Assembly (NCBI GenBank): GCA_003277985.1 | Contig: QCHR01000005.1 | Span: 17,008-81,007 of the forward strand | Source: Prochlorococcus sp. AG-402-G06 | GTDB taxonomy: Bacteria > Cyanobacteriota > Cyanobacteriia > PCC-6307 > Cyanobiaceae | Reading direction: 5' to 3' | Length of the DNA stretch: 64,000 bases | Part shown: positions 1-7,981 of the stretch, in pieces | Layout: each line of letters starts with the position of its first letter | Position numbering within the stretch: position 1 is the first letter of the stretch | The notes under the pieces: model-generated | What the model saw: only the letters and a program-made list of their open reading frames with translations | Databases searched by the model: none | Told to the model about the DNA's origin: nothing | Program-made: the position numbers and the translations under genes

Positions 1-833
1 AGTTGTTCTCGCTCGGCGTATAGTCTCACGCATGATTCAGCACCTGTGTTGAGAGCTGTTTCGTCTTTACCTTGGTCTGATAACAGGACGAGAGACATTG
101 TGGGGTCTGGACCTTCTTCGAGCGTAAGTTCATAGCTACCCTCTTCAAGTGAAAAAACACCTGTCCACTCAAATGGATATTCTGGTTCAAGAAAAGTTGG
201 ACGACGCTGAAGTACTTGATCTAGATCAAAAGCACTTAGATTTAGCACAGTATCAATTGAGACGTCTGCTTGTTTACTGCGTATGACACGAGCCATACGA
301 TTCATATCACGTAGCCGTGACTCTAAGTTGTCGAGTGATGCATCTGAAACTAAATCAGTTTTATTTAGAATAAGGACGTCAGCGAAGGCAACTTGCTCCG
401 AACTTTCATCACTACGACCAAGTTGTTGTTCTATGTGGGCTGCATCTACAAGTGTGACTATGCCATCAAGTGAAAACTCATCACGGATTTCATCGTCCAT
501 GAAGAATGTCTGAGCGACAGGGCCAGGGTCAGCAAGGCCAGTAGTTTCAACTAATACATAGTCAAATTTGTCTCGCCTCTTCATGAGGTTTCCTAGTACA
601 CGAATTAAATCTCCACGTACGGTGCAGCAGATGCAACCATTAGACATCTCGAAGACCTCTTCATCAGCATTGATTACTAATCCTTGATCAATACCAACTT
701 CTCCATATTCATTTTCAATAACAGCTATTTTTTTACCGTGCTCTTCGCTCAGGATTCGATTAAGTAGAGTAGTTTTGCCAGATCCTAGGAAACCAGTCAA
801 TATGGTCACCGGTACTTTTTCCTTAATGGTCAT
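1..833 (-). CDS. COG0523/CobW-family GTPase (putative zinc metallochaperone), C-terminus truncated by window edge
   Basis: Manual minus-strand translation from ATG at 833: MTIKEKVPVTILTGFLGSGKTTLLNRIL...GIVTLVDAAH...; Walker A GFLGSGKT, CxCC motif (NGCICCTVRGDL), NKTD; open through position 1. Not in the ORF track because it runs off the window. Confidence 0.93.
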   Translation of the reverse strand, partial: MTIKEKVPVTILTGFLGSGKTTLLNRILSEEHGKKIAVIENEYGEVGIDQGLVINADEEVFEMSNGCICCTVRGDLIRVLGNLMKRRDKFDYVLVETTGLADPGPVAQTFFMDDEIRDEFSLDGIVTLVDAAHIEQQLGRSDESSEQVAFADVLILNKTDLVSDASLDNLESRLRDMNRMARVIRSKQADVSIDTVLNLSAFDLDQVLQRRPTFLEPEYPFEWTGVFSLEEGSYELTLEEGPDPTMSLVLLSDQGKDETALNTGAESCVRLYAEREQ

Positions 834-842
834 TTCCTTTAA

Positions 843-1160
843 CTAATAATGTGAACAATGAGAGTTATCAAGAGAAATATCAGTTAGCCAATTCTCTTGT
901 ATTCCCAATAAATCTAGTGACTTTGATTCAAAATCATCTAGCTCAAAATAATTGTAAGGAACTTTTAATCTCACTGTATTTTTTCCATTTTCTTTCTTAA
1001 GCGAATGATTTGAAAATTGAAGTTCTTTTAAATTGTCATCGAAGTCAGTTGAGATAGTAAGTTTTAAGATTTTATCTCTATCCCATGGGGCTTTATCCAT
1101 AAAACTAGCCTGATCTTCCCAGTGTTGTCTGTAGGCGTTAAACCCTTTATGTGGATACAT
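843..1160 (-). CDS. Conserved-looking hypothetical protein, 105 aa, between znuA and the COG0523 gene
   Basis: Complete ORF in the same orientation, 10 nt upstream of the COG0523 start; probable operon member. Confidence 0.65.
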   Translation of the reverse strand: MYPHKGFNAYRQHWEDQASFMDKAPWDRDKILKLTISTDFDDNLKELQFSNHSLKKENGKNTVRLKVPYNYFELDDFESKSLDLLGIQENWLTDISLDNSHCSHY

Positions 1161-1172
1161 TCTTGTTGCAAT

Positions 1173-1201
1173 CCTGTCTGCATTCTATCAATGTAGACAG
1201 G
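1173..1201 (-). other. Inverted repeat/hairpin CCTGTCTgCA-N9-TGtAGACAGG between znuA and downstream genes
   Basis: Read by eye; 9 of 10 stem pairs, located in the 57-nt gap after the znuA stop; no obvious T-tract. Confidence 0.5.
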
Positions 1202-1217
1202 AGTGTATTTGTAAAAG

Positions 1218-2747
1218 TTAAGGGTTAGTTAAATCATTCCATTTACTCTCAAGTTCATCACCCTCTTTCTCGTCACATTCTCCACCAAGCGAATCAACAA
1301 TTGTACATGTGTTGTGTACGGCTACTGAAACAGTATTCCCTTCTAGCATTAGACCATCAACAAAGATCTGATTTCTTGCAATAGGAGTGGAAGTTTGTCT
1401 GCTCAGGTTTTTCAATAGCTTGGAAGGAGGCTTTTGCTCAGCGAATAATACTTTCACGTTTTCTTCTTTCAGCTCAGCTATTACCGTTGAAATAGTCTCT
1501 GGTCTAAGGCTGGAAGAATCACCAACGTAATCTAATAGACTCAAAGTCTTCAAGCCAAATGCATCTCCGTAATATTCCATCGCTTTGTGCTTAGAAACGA
1601 TTGTCCTTCGATCAGTAGGAATTGTGGCAACTTGTTTTTGAGTCCATAAATCGAGATCTTCCAAAATAGAATTAACGGCTTGAGTCCTCTCTTTTAAAAC
1701 TTTTTTTGTTTCTCTGTCAAAGAAGGAAATTTTCTTATTGATATTTTTAGAAATGACATTTCCCATCTTGATAATGTTATGAGGGTCATGCCAGATATGA
1801 GGATCTAGCCCACCATGATCATGGTGATGATGGTGATCGCCTTCATCTGGGACTTGAGCAATCGGTTCAACATCGTCGCCTGAAATATCCTTAAAGAAAT
1901 GTTCGTCGGCTTCAAATTCAAAAGGCATATGCTCAGTAAAGAATGCATATTTACCAGCTTTTTTGATTTCTACAGTAAATGTTGTGATGTCTTTCTTCTC
2001 ATTAAATGAGAGAAGATATGCTTTTTCCTGCGCAACAAGTTTGTCATTATTGCGTTTAGTTTCTGAATTCTGAGACCCTAATAATTCTTTAGCAAGCTCT
2101 TCTGATGCTTCAATATCACCAGAGTTGAGAATAACCATTTTCATTGCAGGATCAGCATAGTCTCCATCGACTTTGGCAAAAGACCATTTGTATGTTCCTG
2201 CTGAAAGATCAAAAACACCAGCCCATTCAAAAGCTCCCTCTCCATGGGCATCGCCATGATCATCGTGGTCGTCATGATCGTCAGGCTTAGCAGCTGAATG
2301 ATCGTCATGATCATCGTGGTCATCATCCTTAGCAGCTGAATGATCATCGTGATCGTCATGATGATCGTCTATTTCTATTGCACTTACGCCTACAACAACA
2401 GTTAAAGGATTATCTAACCATTTTTTCATTGCAGGGGTCATCTCTGAACCAAGAGTAAATACTTGATTTGCACTTTTTAGTGTTTGAGCTTGCCTTGGAG
2501 TGATTTTGACATCATGAACATCTTGTTTTCTATCAATTAAGCAGGTTACAGGTGTTGAAGGTGGTGCAATCGCAGAAACGACATCGCAGACTAATGGCTC
2601 TACGGCAACAATGGGTTTTGAATTTGCCTGTGCACTCTGATTAATTCCAGAAAATAAAAATGCTCCAGCAACAAGAGAACTTTTGAGAACTGTTTTATTG
2701 ATTATGGGTTTAGCCTTTTTGGACTGATTAGAAAAATTCGACATCAA
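1218..2747 (-). CDS. znuA: Zinc ABC transporter substrate-binding protein ZnuA with His/Asp-rich repeats and an inserted module
   Basis: Signal-like N-terminus, EPLVCDVVSAIAPPSTPVTCLI, HHHHHDHGGLDPHIWHDP metal-binding loop, C-terminal ZnuA features (VSKHKAMEYYGDAFGLK); adjacent to znuC/zur/znuB. Confidence 0.92.
   Translation of the reverse strand: MMSNFSNQSKKAKPIINKTVLKSSLVAGAFLFSGINQSAQANSKPIVAVEPLVCDVVSAIAPPSTPVTCLIDRKQDVHDVKITPRQAQTLKSANQVFTLGSEMTPAMKKWLDNPLTVVVGVSAIEIDDHHDDHDDHSAAKDDDHDDHDDHSAAKPDDHDDHDDHGDAHGEGAFEWAGVFDLSAGTYKWSFAKVDGDYADPAMKMVILNSGDIEASEELAKELLGSQNSETKRNNDKLVAQEKAYLLSFNEKKDITTFTVEIKKAGKYAFFTEHMPFEFEADEHFFKDISGDDVEPIAQVPDEGDHHHHHDHGGLDPHIWHDPHNIIKMGNVISKNINKKISFFDRETKKVLKERTQAVNSILEDLDLWTQKQVATIPTDRRTIVSKHKAMEYYGDAFGLKTLSLLDYVGDSSSLRPETISTVIAELKEENVKVLFAEQKPPSKLLKNLSRQTSTPIARNQIFVDGLMLEGNTVSVAVHNTCTIVDSLGGECDEKEGDELESKWNDLTNP
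2240..2382 (-). repeat. In-frame His/Asp-rich tandem repeat inside znuA (about 42-bp/14-aa unit, DDHSAAKDDDHDDH-like)
   Basis: Segment cttagcagctgaatgatc recurs at 2286 and 2328 (42-bp spacing), embedded in gatcatcgtgatcgtcat-like DNA. Confidence 0.85.
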
Positions 2748-2769
2748 AAATATTAAGCGTATATAAAAC

Positions 2770-2782
2770 GATAATCATTTTC
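2770..2782. promoter_or_regulatory. Candidate Zur operator GATAATcATTtTC in the divergent znuA/znuC intergenic region
   Basis: Near-perfect 6-1-6 inverted repeat located between the divergent znuA and znuC starts; resembles Fur/Zur-type boxes. Confidence 0.55.
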
Positions 2783-2830
2783 ATTTGGTCTTGGCAAGTA
2801 TATTATGTTTCTTGTCAGCAAATCCTCTAA

Positions 2831-3529
2831 TTGATGTCTAGTTTGATTGCTGAAAATGTGACATATTCCTATTCGAGTAATATTAAACCTGCTTTAAGCA
2901 AGGTTTCTCTAAAGCTTGAGCAAGGTACTTTGACTGCTCTTGTTGGTCCGAATGGCGCTGGTAAGTCTACATTATTAAGCTTGCTGCAAGGTAGTAGCAA
3001 GCCGGATCAAGGAGAAATTACTGTTGATGGAAAACCATTGAGAAATAATCGATCTCAAGTGGCTTTAATGCCTCAGAGGGGAAAGCTGAATTGGAATTTT
3101 CCAATTACTGTTGAAGGATTAGTTTCTTTAGGTCGAGTCAATCATTCGAAATCGACTTGTTGTGAATTAGAGGCGGCTCTTCAACGTGTTGGAATATCTC
3201 ATTTAGCAAAAAGGCGACTTGATGCTTTATCTGGTGGTCAGCAACAAAGAGCATTACTCGCAAAAACCTTGATGAATCCTGCTAAAATTTTTCTACTTGA
3301 TGAACCGTGTTCCGCCTTTGATCCCCCTGCAAAAGAAGACTTCCTATTAATCATCCGTCAGTTAGCTGATTCGGGACTGACGGTTTTCGTTAGTAGTCAC
3401 GATTGGGGGACGTCCTTAAATGCTTATGACAAGGTTGTTGTTCTAGATAAGATTATTTTAGCTTCTGGCAACCCAGAAGAGGTTCAGGAAAAACTTAGTT
3501 CAATTAATTATCTAAGATGGAAAATATAG
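2831..3529 (+). CDS. znuC: Zinc ABC transporter ATP-binding protein
   Basis: Walker A GPNGAGKST, signature LSGGQQQRALLAKTL, Walker B IFLLDEP; zinc locus context. Confidence 0.92.
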   Translation: MMSSLIAENVTYSYSSNIKPALSKVSLKLEQGTLTALVGPNGAGKSTLLSLLQGSSKPDQGEITVDGKPLRNNRSQVALMPQRGKLNWNFPITVEGLVSLGRVNHSKSTCCELEAALQRVGISHLAKRRLDALSGGQQQRALLAKTLMNPAKIFLLDEPCSAFDPPAKEDFLLIIRQLADSGLTVFVSSHDWGTSLNAYDKVVVLDKIILASGNPEEVQEKLSSINYLRWKI

Positions 3530-3555
3530 TTCTGATTGATCTTTATGCATTTCAA

Positions 3556-3963
3556 TCAAGCATTCAATTCTTGGGAACAATTTTGGCAGAGGCCAAAGTA
3601 TTCAAGAGTATGAAACAACAGCTCAAATTTTTTAGAGGCTTTTTTGGGTACGTGCATTGTTTTGACGGGGCATCCCTGCAATTGAGTGGTTTCTCCGCAG
3701 CTGACGCAAGTTAAATGATGAATATCTCTTTCAACTGGGGCATAAAGGACCTCGCCGTTCGGGAGGTGCCTCGAGCGTATCAAGCCTTGCTTTACTAACG
3801 CTTGCAAGTTTCTGTATACAGTCGTTAAACCCATTGCCTTTTCACCATTATGAAGTTTTCTATGCAGTTCTTGTCCACTCAACTCATCAGTACATTTTTT
3901 GAGTTCATTGAGAAGCTGTTGCTGTCTCTTAGTGATGTCAGGCTTGCTTGTATTCATTAGCAA
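3556..3963 (-). CDS. zur: Fur-family transcriptional regulator, probably Zur
   Basis: Fur-like winged helix (LTTVYRNLQALVKQGLI), CVSCG metal-site motif, located between znuC and znuB. Confidence 0.85.
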   Translation of the reverse strand: MLMNTSKPDITKRQQQLLNELKKCTDELSGQELHRKLHNGEKAMGLTTVYRNLQALVKQGLIRSRHLPNGEVLYAPVERDIHHLTCVSCGETTQLQGCPVKTMHVPKKASKKFELLFHTLEYFGLCQNCSQELNA

Positions 3964-4009
3964 GATCTTAATTTGATCTCTTTACTGAACATACTGAATC
4001 ATTTGCTTA

Positions 4010-4795
4010 ATGTCTTTTATCAATACAAATTGGTGGATAATTCCTCTTCTGATAACTTCCTTTTCAGGAGTGCTTTGCCCTGCCATGGGGACTGTATTGA
4101 TAACTCATAAAAGGCTTCTTCAAGTCAATTTAATTTCACATTGTGTTTTGCCAGGACTTGCCTTGGCTATGGCGCTTGGGATTGACCCATCTATTGGAGG
4201 TGTCTTAAGCGGATTAGTGGGAGCTATTGCAGCAGAGAGTTTGACTAATAAGAAAAATCAAAATTATGAAGCTGTAATGAATACAATTCTTGCTGGTTCG
4301 ATGGGACTTGGAGTTTTGCTTATACCTTTACTTGGAATCAGGATTGATTTAGAGGCTGTTTTGTTTGGAGATTTATTAACTGCAAATTTGAGCGATTTAT
4401 TAAGAACTTTGATTGCGTTCTCGGCATTCATTTGCCTAATGCTTTTTGGGTACGACAAGCTTGTTCATATTGGTTTAGACCCAGAAGGAGCTGCCTCAAG
4501 TGGCGTTAATGTGTCTTTTTTAAATTTAGCTCTGGGATTTACCACTGCACTTGTCATTGTGAGCTCAATGTCAGCAGTCGGGGTCATCCTTGTGATTGCG
4601 TTACTCTCAACTCCAACTTTGTTGGGTTTACAGAAAGCTAGCTCTCTATGGGTTGCGATGGTTCGATCTTCCATATTTGGATTAGTTTTATCGATCATTG
4701 GTTTTTCTTTCGCTATGTTTATGAATTTGCCTCCAGGCCCACTTATTAGTGTTCTTTGTGTAATTTCATTGATCTTGCTTCCAAGGAATAATTAG
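4010..4795 (+). CDS. znuB: Zinc/manganese ABC transporter permease
   Basis: ABC-3 family membrane protein (CPAMGTVLITHKRLLQVNLISHCVLPGLALA...), multiple TM segments, zinc locus. Confidence 0.9.
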   Translation: MSFINTNWWIIPLLITSFSGVLCPAMGTVLITHKRLLQVNLISHCVLPGLALAMALGIDPSIGGVLSGLVGAIAAESLTNKKNQNYEAVMNTILAGSMGLGVLLIPLLGIRIDLEAVLFGDLLTANLSDLLRTLIAFSAFICLMLFGYDKLVHIGLDPEGAASSGVNVSFLNLALGFTTALVIVSSMSAVGVILVIALLSTPTLLGLQKASSLWVAMVRSSIFGLVLSIIGFSFAMFMNLPPGPLISVLCVISLILLPRNN

Positions 4796-4955
4796 AATTG
4801 AATACAAAAAATCTTCATAATTTTTTTGGCTATATTTGATGAGTCTTTAAGAATCTAGGATTAGATCAAGAAATCTGAAAATAACAACGATTTGATTTTA
4901 GTTTGAATAAAATAGAACAAGTTGATTTCTAATTCGTCCTTTTATTGATTGAATC

Positions 4956-5573
4956 ATGAAGAGAACGCAACTTAATGTAAGTATTGATCCAAAACTTTTA
5001 GAAAAGATTAAAGAGAGTGCCAGGATTTCTGGCAAATCATTGGTTGGTTTTGTCTCTGATTGTTTTGTTAATCAAATAGAGAACCTTCCTGTTGAATCGA
5101 TAGATTCTAGATTTCAAAAAATTGAACAAAGGCTTCAATTAATTGAAAATAATCTTCAATTGCCAGCACTTAAAGCTCAAAGAACTCAACCTTTTACATC
5201 TCAAGAATTAGAAAATTTTAATGAATTTATCAAAGCTGTTTTTAGAAAAGAATTACAAAGAAAGGGATATAGATCAATGAAAGAGGCATGGAATGATTTT
5301 ATAAACCATATAAATTGTTTTGAACAATGGGATGAGACATGTTCTTTTAGACTTAAAGAGTCTCTTTTTATTGAACATGCTGATCCTTTAACAAGCGAAG
5401 AAATTAATCACCTCAAAGAAGGAGACGTATGTCCTCAACCAATACGAACAGGGATTATTAATTGGATCAACAATTCAGATAGAGGAGAATGTTGTTGCTC
5501 CGATAAAGAGTTCCCTTCACAGCAGCAAATTTGCGAAAAGGGTTCAATTTTAGTTGAAGAGATATATTCTTAG
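4956..5573 (+). CDS. Hypothetical protein with ribbon-helix-helix-like N-terminus and Cys-rich C-terminus
   Basis: N-term MKRTQLNVSIDPKLLEKIKESARISGKSL resembles an RHH (CopG/Arc) fold; C-term DRGECCCSDKEFPSQQQIC. Confidence 0.6.
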   Translation: MKRTQLNVSIDPKLLEKIKESARISGKSLVGFVSDCFVNQIENLPVESIDSRFQKIEQRLQLIENNLQLPALKAQRTQPFTSQELENFNEFIKAVFRKELQRKGYRSMKEAWNDFINHINCFEQWDETCSFRLKESLFIEHADPLTSEEINHLKEGDVCPQPIRTGIINWINNSDRGECCCSDKEFPSQQQICEKGSILVEEIYS

Positions 5574-5708
5574 ATCAATTAAGATCACTGTTCGTAAGTT
5601 AATTCAATCCTAAGTTGTTATAAAAAACTGGGAGGATGAATTGAAGCGTTTGTAGCTATATTGCCAAGAATTTTATACGACTACCTTAGATTCTTCATTA
5701 CTTCAAGA

Positions 5709-6152
5709 TTAGTTAGGGTTGATATGGACTGCACAAGGCATCCATAATTTACCCATCTTATGGACACCATTGCATCCGAGCTTTTTGGCTTCGATCTCTG
5801 CCTGAGCTTTGGTTGGATATGCATATATATTTTTTGAAGACGAAGAATTAGAGCGATTGATTGACTCCTGTATAGCATTGTTTTCTGGACTCCATACCTT
5901 TAGACCCATGGTTGTTATTCCGGCAGAAAATATTCCCATTCCTACTATTGAGGCATTTATTACTCCCATGGCTACAGCACCAATAGAAACGACGCCCATG
6001 GGAACAATTCCAATGCTTACAATCCCCATGGGAACAATTCCAATGGAAATGAATCCAAGTGGTGCTATGCCAAATGCAATTTTTTTTGGTTTGCTTCCAC
6101 AATGCGAAGGCCCTTCGATATCTTTTTGATTTGTACTATTTTTGGTTGTCAT
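5709..6152 (-). CDS. Gly-pentad-repeat protein with C-terminal DUF3721-like domain
   Basis: G at every fifth residue over about 56 aa (GIAPLGFISIGIVPMGIVSIGIVPMG...), C-term YPTKAQAEIEAKKLGCNGVHKMGKLWMPCAVH matches the neighbouring DUF3721-like protein. Confidence 0.7.
   Translation of the reverse strand: MTTKNSTNQKDIEGPSHCGSKPKKIAFGIAPLGFISIGIVPMGIVSIGIVPMGVVSIGAVAMGVINASIVGMGIFSAGITTMGLKVWSPENNAIQESINRSNSSSSKNIYAYPTKAQAEIEAKKLGCNGVHKMGKLWMPCAVHINPN
5904..6071 (-). repeat. Coding repeat, 15-bp (5-aa) unit, alternating GIVPM/GIVSI
   Basis: Translated positions 28-83 have Gly every 5 residues (one Gly to Ser exception); DNA shows recurring cccatgggaacaattccaatg. Confidence 0.85.
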
Positions 6153-6167
6153 TTATTGTTCGAAAAT

Positions 6168-6425
6168 TTAGTGATGATGGTGATGTTCACTTTTGGACTT
6201 GTTATGTTCATTCTCCTCATGAGCAGAATGACTTTTACAAGGCATCCATTTGTCACCCATTTTATGAGCTCCAGTGCAATTGAAATCCTTGGCTGCTTTT
6301 TCGGCTTCTATTTTTGTCTCAAAAAGAGAGGGAGTACCTTTTGTTTGAGAATTATCTGAACATCCTATTAGTGAAAATGATATTGAAAGAATAATTGTAG
6401 AGAGAATAGGCTTGAATTTGTTCAT
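6168..6425 (-). CDS. Small lipoprotein, DUF3721-like, with His-rich C-terminal tail
   Basis: Lipobox-like SFSLIGCSDN, motif FNCTGAHKMGDKWMPCKSH, C-term SEHHHHH. Confidence 0.75.
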   Translation of the reverse strand: MNKFKPILSTIILSISFSLIGCSDNSQTKGTPSLFETKIEAEKAAKDFNCTGAHKMGDKWMPCKSHSAHEENEHNKSKSEHHHHH

Positions 6426-6718
6426 TTATCTATTAGGGCTAGTAAACCTAGTCTGTAGACTAATTCAGCCTAGAGCTTTGTCATTGAATATTTCAAATAA
6501 TCTAGAACAGATAAGTAATTAAATAATCCAACTATTTTTTATCTTTTCTTTTTGAGACTAGATGTTATGGAAATTGGTTCTGAGATTTTTTCCTGACAAA
6601 GGCAAAAAACACGACTTTTGTATCTAAAAGCACATATTCTAGGCCTTTGACAAGCCTGAGAAGCTAAGTTCGTGAGATATGAATAGTTTTACTAGTTTTA
6701 CTAGTCTAAATAAGATCT

Positions 6719-7918
6719 ATGAGGCTCTTTGCTCAATTAATCTCAATCCATGCTGTCTTAGGTTTCATGACTCCAATTGCTGTCCAAGCAGGAGGTGAAA
6801 AGCACATAGGTCATCATGATCACCATGGTAGTCATATGAATATGGGAGATTCATACCCCTCAACTATGTTTATGGGTAAAACGACTTTTGTTTTGGGTGG
6901 AGTAGATGGCGTGAGCGATTCTGGAATGGGTGGAATGGGTGGAATGGGTGGAATGGGTGGAATGCCTACTGCTGACGAAAAGGATGGAACGGTTTTTCAT
7001 TACGATACGAAGTTAATGTTTATGACCAGTTTTACAGGTCAAGACATGCTTAAAACTGCTGTTCGCATTGGCAACTTTGGCATGATGGAACCCTTTGGAA
7101 TGATGGGTGAGGCAAGATTAGATACTGCTTTCAGTAGTAGTGATTCGTTAGAACTTCATAAGGCTTATTATCAGTTCCCTGTTGGAGATGATATTCAAGT
7201 AACTTTTGGGCCCAAGCTCCGCCAAGATGATTTGCTTGGAGTTTGGCCTAGTGCTTACCCAAGCGATGGAGTTTTGTTTGTCTTGAATCAGGCAGGTGCG
7301 AATGATACTTATTCCAAGAAGATGGGTGCGGGCGCTGGAATTACTTGGTCCTATGAAAAATTAGTTGCCTCTGCACTTTTCGTTTCAGAAGACGCGTCAA
7401 ATTCTTCGATTGGCTTCTTAGATGATGAAGGCAAAGACCACACAACCGCTCAATTGGCATGGGTTGACGAGAAATATACGCTAGCAGCTGCATACACACA
7501 GGCTGATAACGGGAATACTGATAACTCTCCTGATATTAACGACTACTCTTCTTTTGGTATTAGTGGTAGCTATCAATTTGGAGACGACTACAGCTTGAGT
7601 GCAGGAATGGGATGGAAAAATCCTGATAACGAGGATAGTCCCGATACTTCAATGAATAAGGTGGAGCATGGCAAGACATGGTCTGTTGGATTCTTGTGGA
7701 ATAATGCGTTGATTGAAGGTAATAAGTTTGGTTTTGTTATTGGAACAGCCGAAACTCATAGAGATGATAGTGGTTATGACGATCCTTTAGCTTGGGAAGC
7801 TTTTTACGATTTTAAAGTGAACGATAGTGTCACAGTCACCCCAGCTATCTTTGTTATCGAGAAAGATGGTAAAGAGGAAGTAAATGGGGCTTTGGTGAAA
7901 ACCACTTTTAATTTCTAG
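6719..7918 (+). CDS. Porin-like outer-membrane protein with His/Met-rich N-terminal segment
   Basis: Signal peptide-like start, beta-rich protein ending VKTTFNF, FMGKTTFVLGGV typical of cyanobacterial porins; HIGHHDHHGSHMNMG and MGGMGGMGGMGGM segments. Confidence 0.75.
   Translation: MRLFAQLISIHAVLGFMTPIAVQAGGEKHIGHHDHHGSHMNMGDSYPSTMFMGKTTFVLGGVDGVSDSGMGGMGGMGGMGGMPTADEKDGTVFHYDTKLMFMTSFTGQDMLKTAVRIGNFGMMEPFGMMGEARLDTAFSSSDSLELHKAYYQFPVGDDIQVTFGPKLRQDDLLGVWPSAYPSDGVLFVLNQAGANDTYSKKMGAGAGITWSYEKLVASALFVSEDASNSSIGFLDDEGKDHTTAQLAWVDEKYTLAAAYTQADNGNTDNSPDINDYSSFGISGSYQFGDDYSLSAGMGWKNPDNEDSPDTSMNKVEHGKTWSVGFLWNNALIEGNKFGFVIGTAETHRDDSGYDDPLAWEAFYDFKVNDSVTVTPAIFVIEKDGKEEVNGALVKTTFNF
6923..6964 (+). 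repeat. Tandem 9-bp repeat (ggaatgggt) x4 plus partial copy, coding GMG
   Basis: Direct reading of sequence. Confidence 0.95.
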
Positions 7919-7981
7919 TTTTAAAGTCTCGTGAGTATTGAGGGTTTGCTTTTATATCAGTTGATAGTTTTTTAAAACTTT

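Noticed and set aside
283-513. Plus ORF 76 aa at the left edge
   Set aside because: Antisense to the COG0523 GTPase, whose motifs are clear on the minus strand.
2141-2359. Minus ORF 72 aa (MTITMIIQLLRMMTTMIM...)
   Set aside because: Out-of-frame reading of the His/Asp repeat in znuA; low complexity, no independent support.
3517-3714. Plus ORF 65 aa after znuC
   Set aside because: Mostly antisense to the Fur-family gene; no protein-family support.
3964-4009. Second Zur box in the zur/znuB gap
   Set aside because: Only weak half-site-like sequence (tgaatcattt); not distinguishable from AT-rich background.
5809-6359. Plus-strand ORFs at 5809-6129, 6059-6283 and 6102-6359
   Set aside because: Antisense shadows of the two DUF3721-like minus-strand genes; open frames follow from the 15-bp repeat and biased composition.
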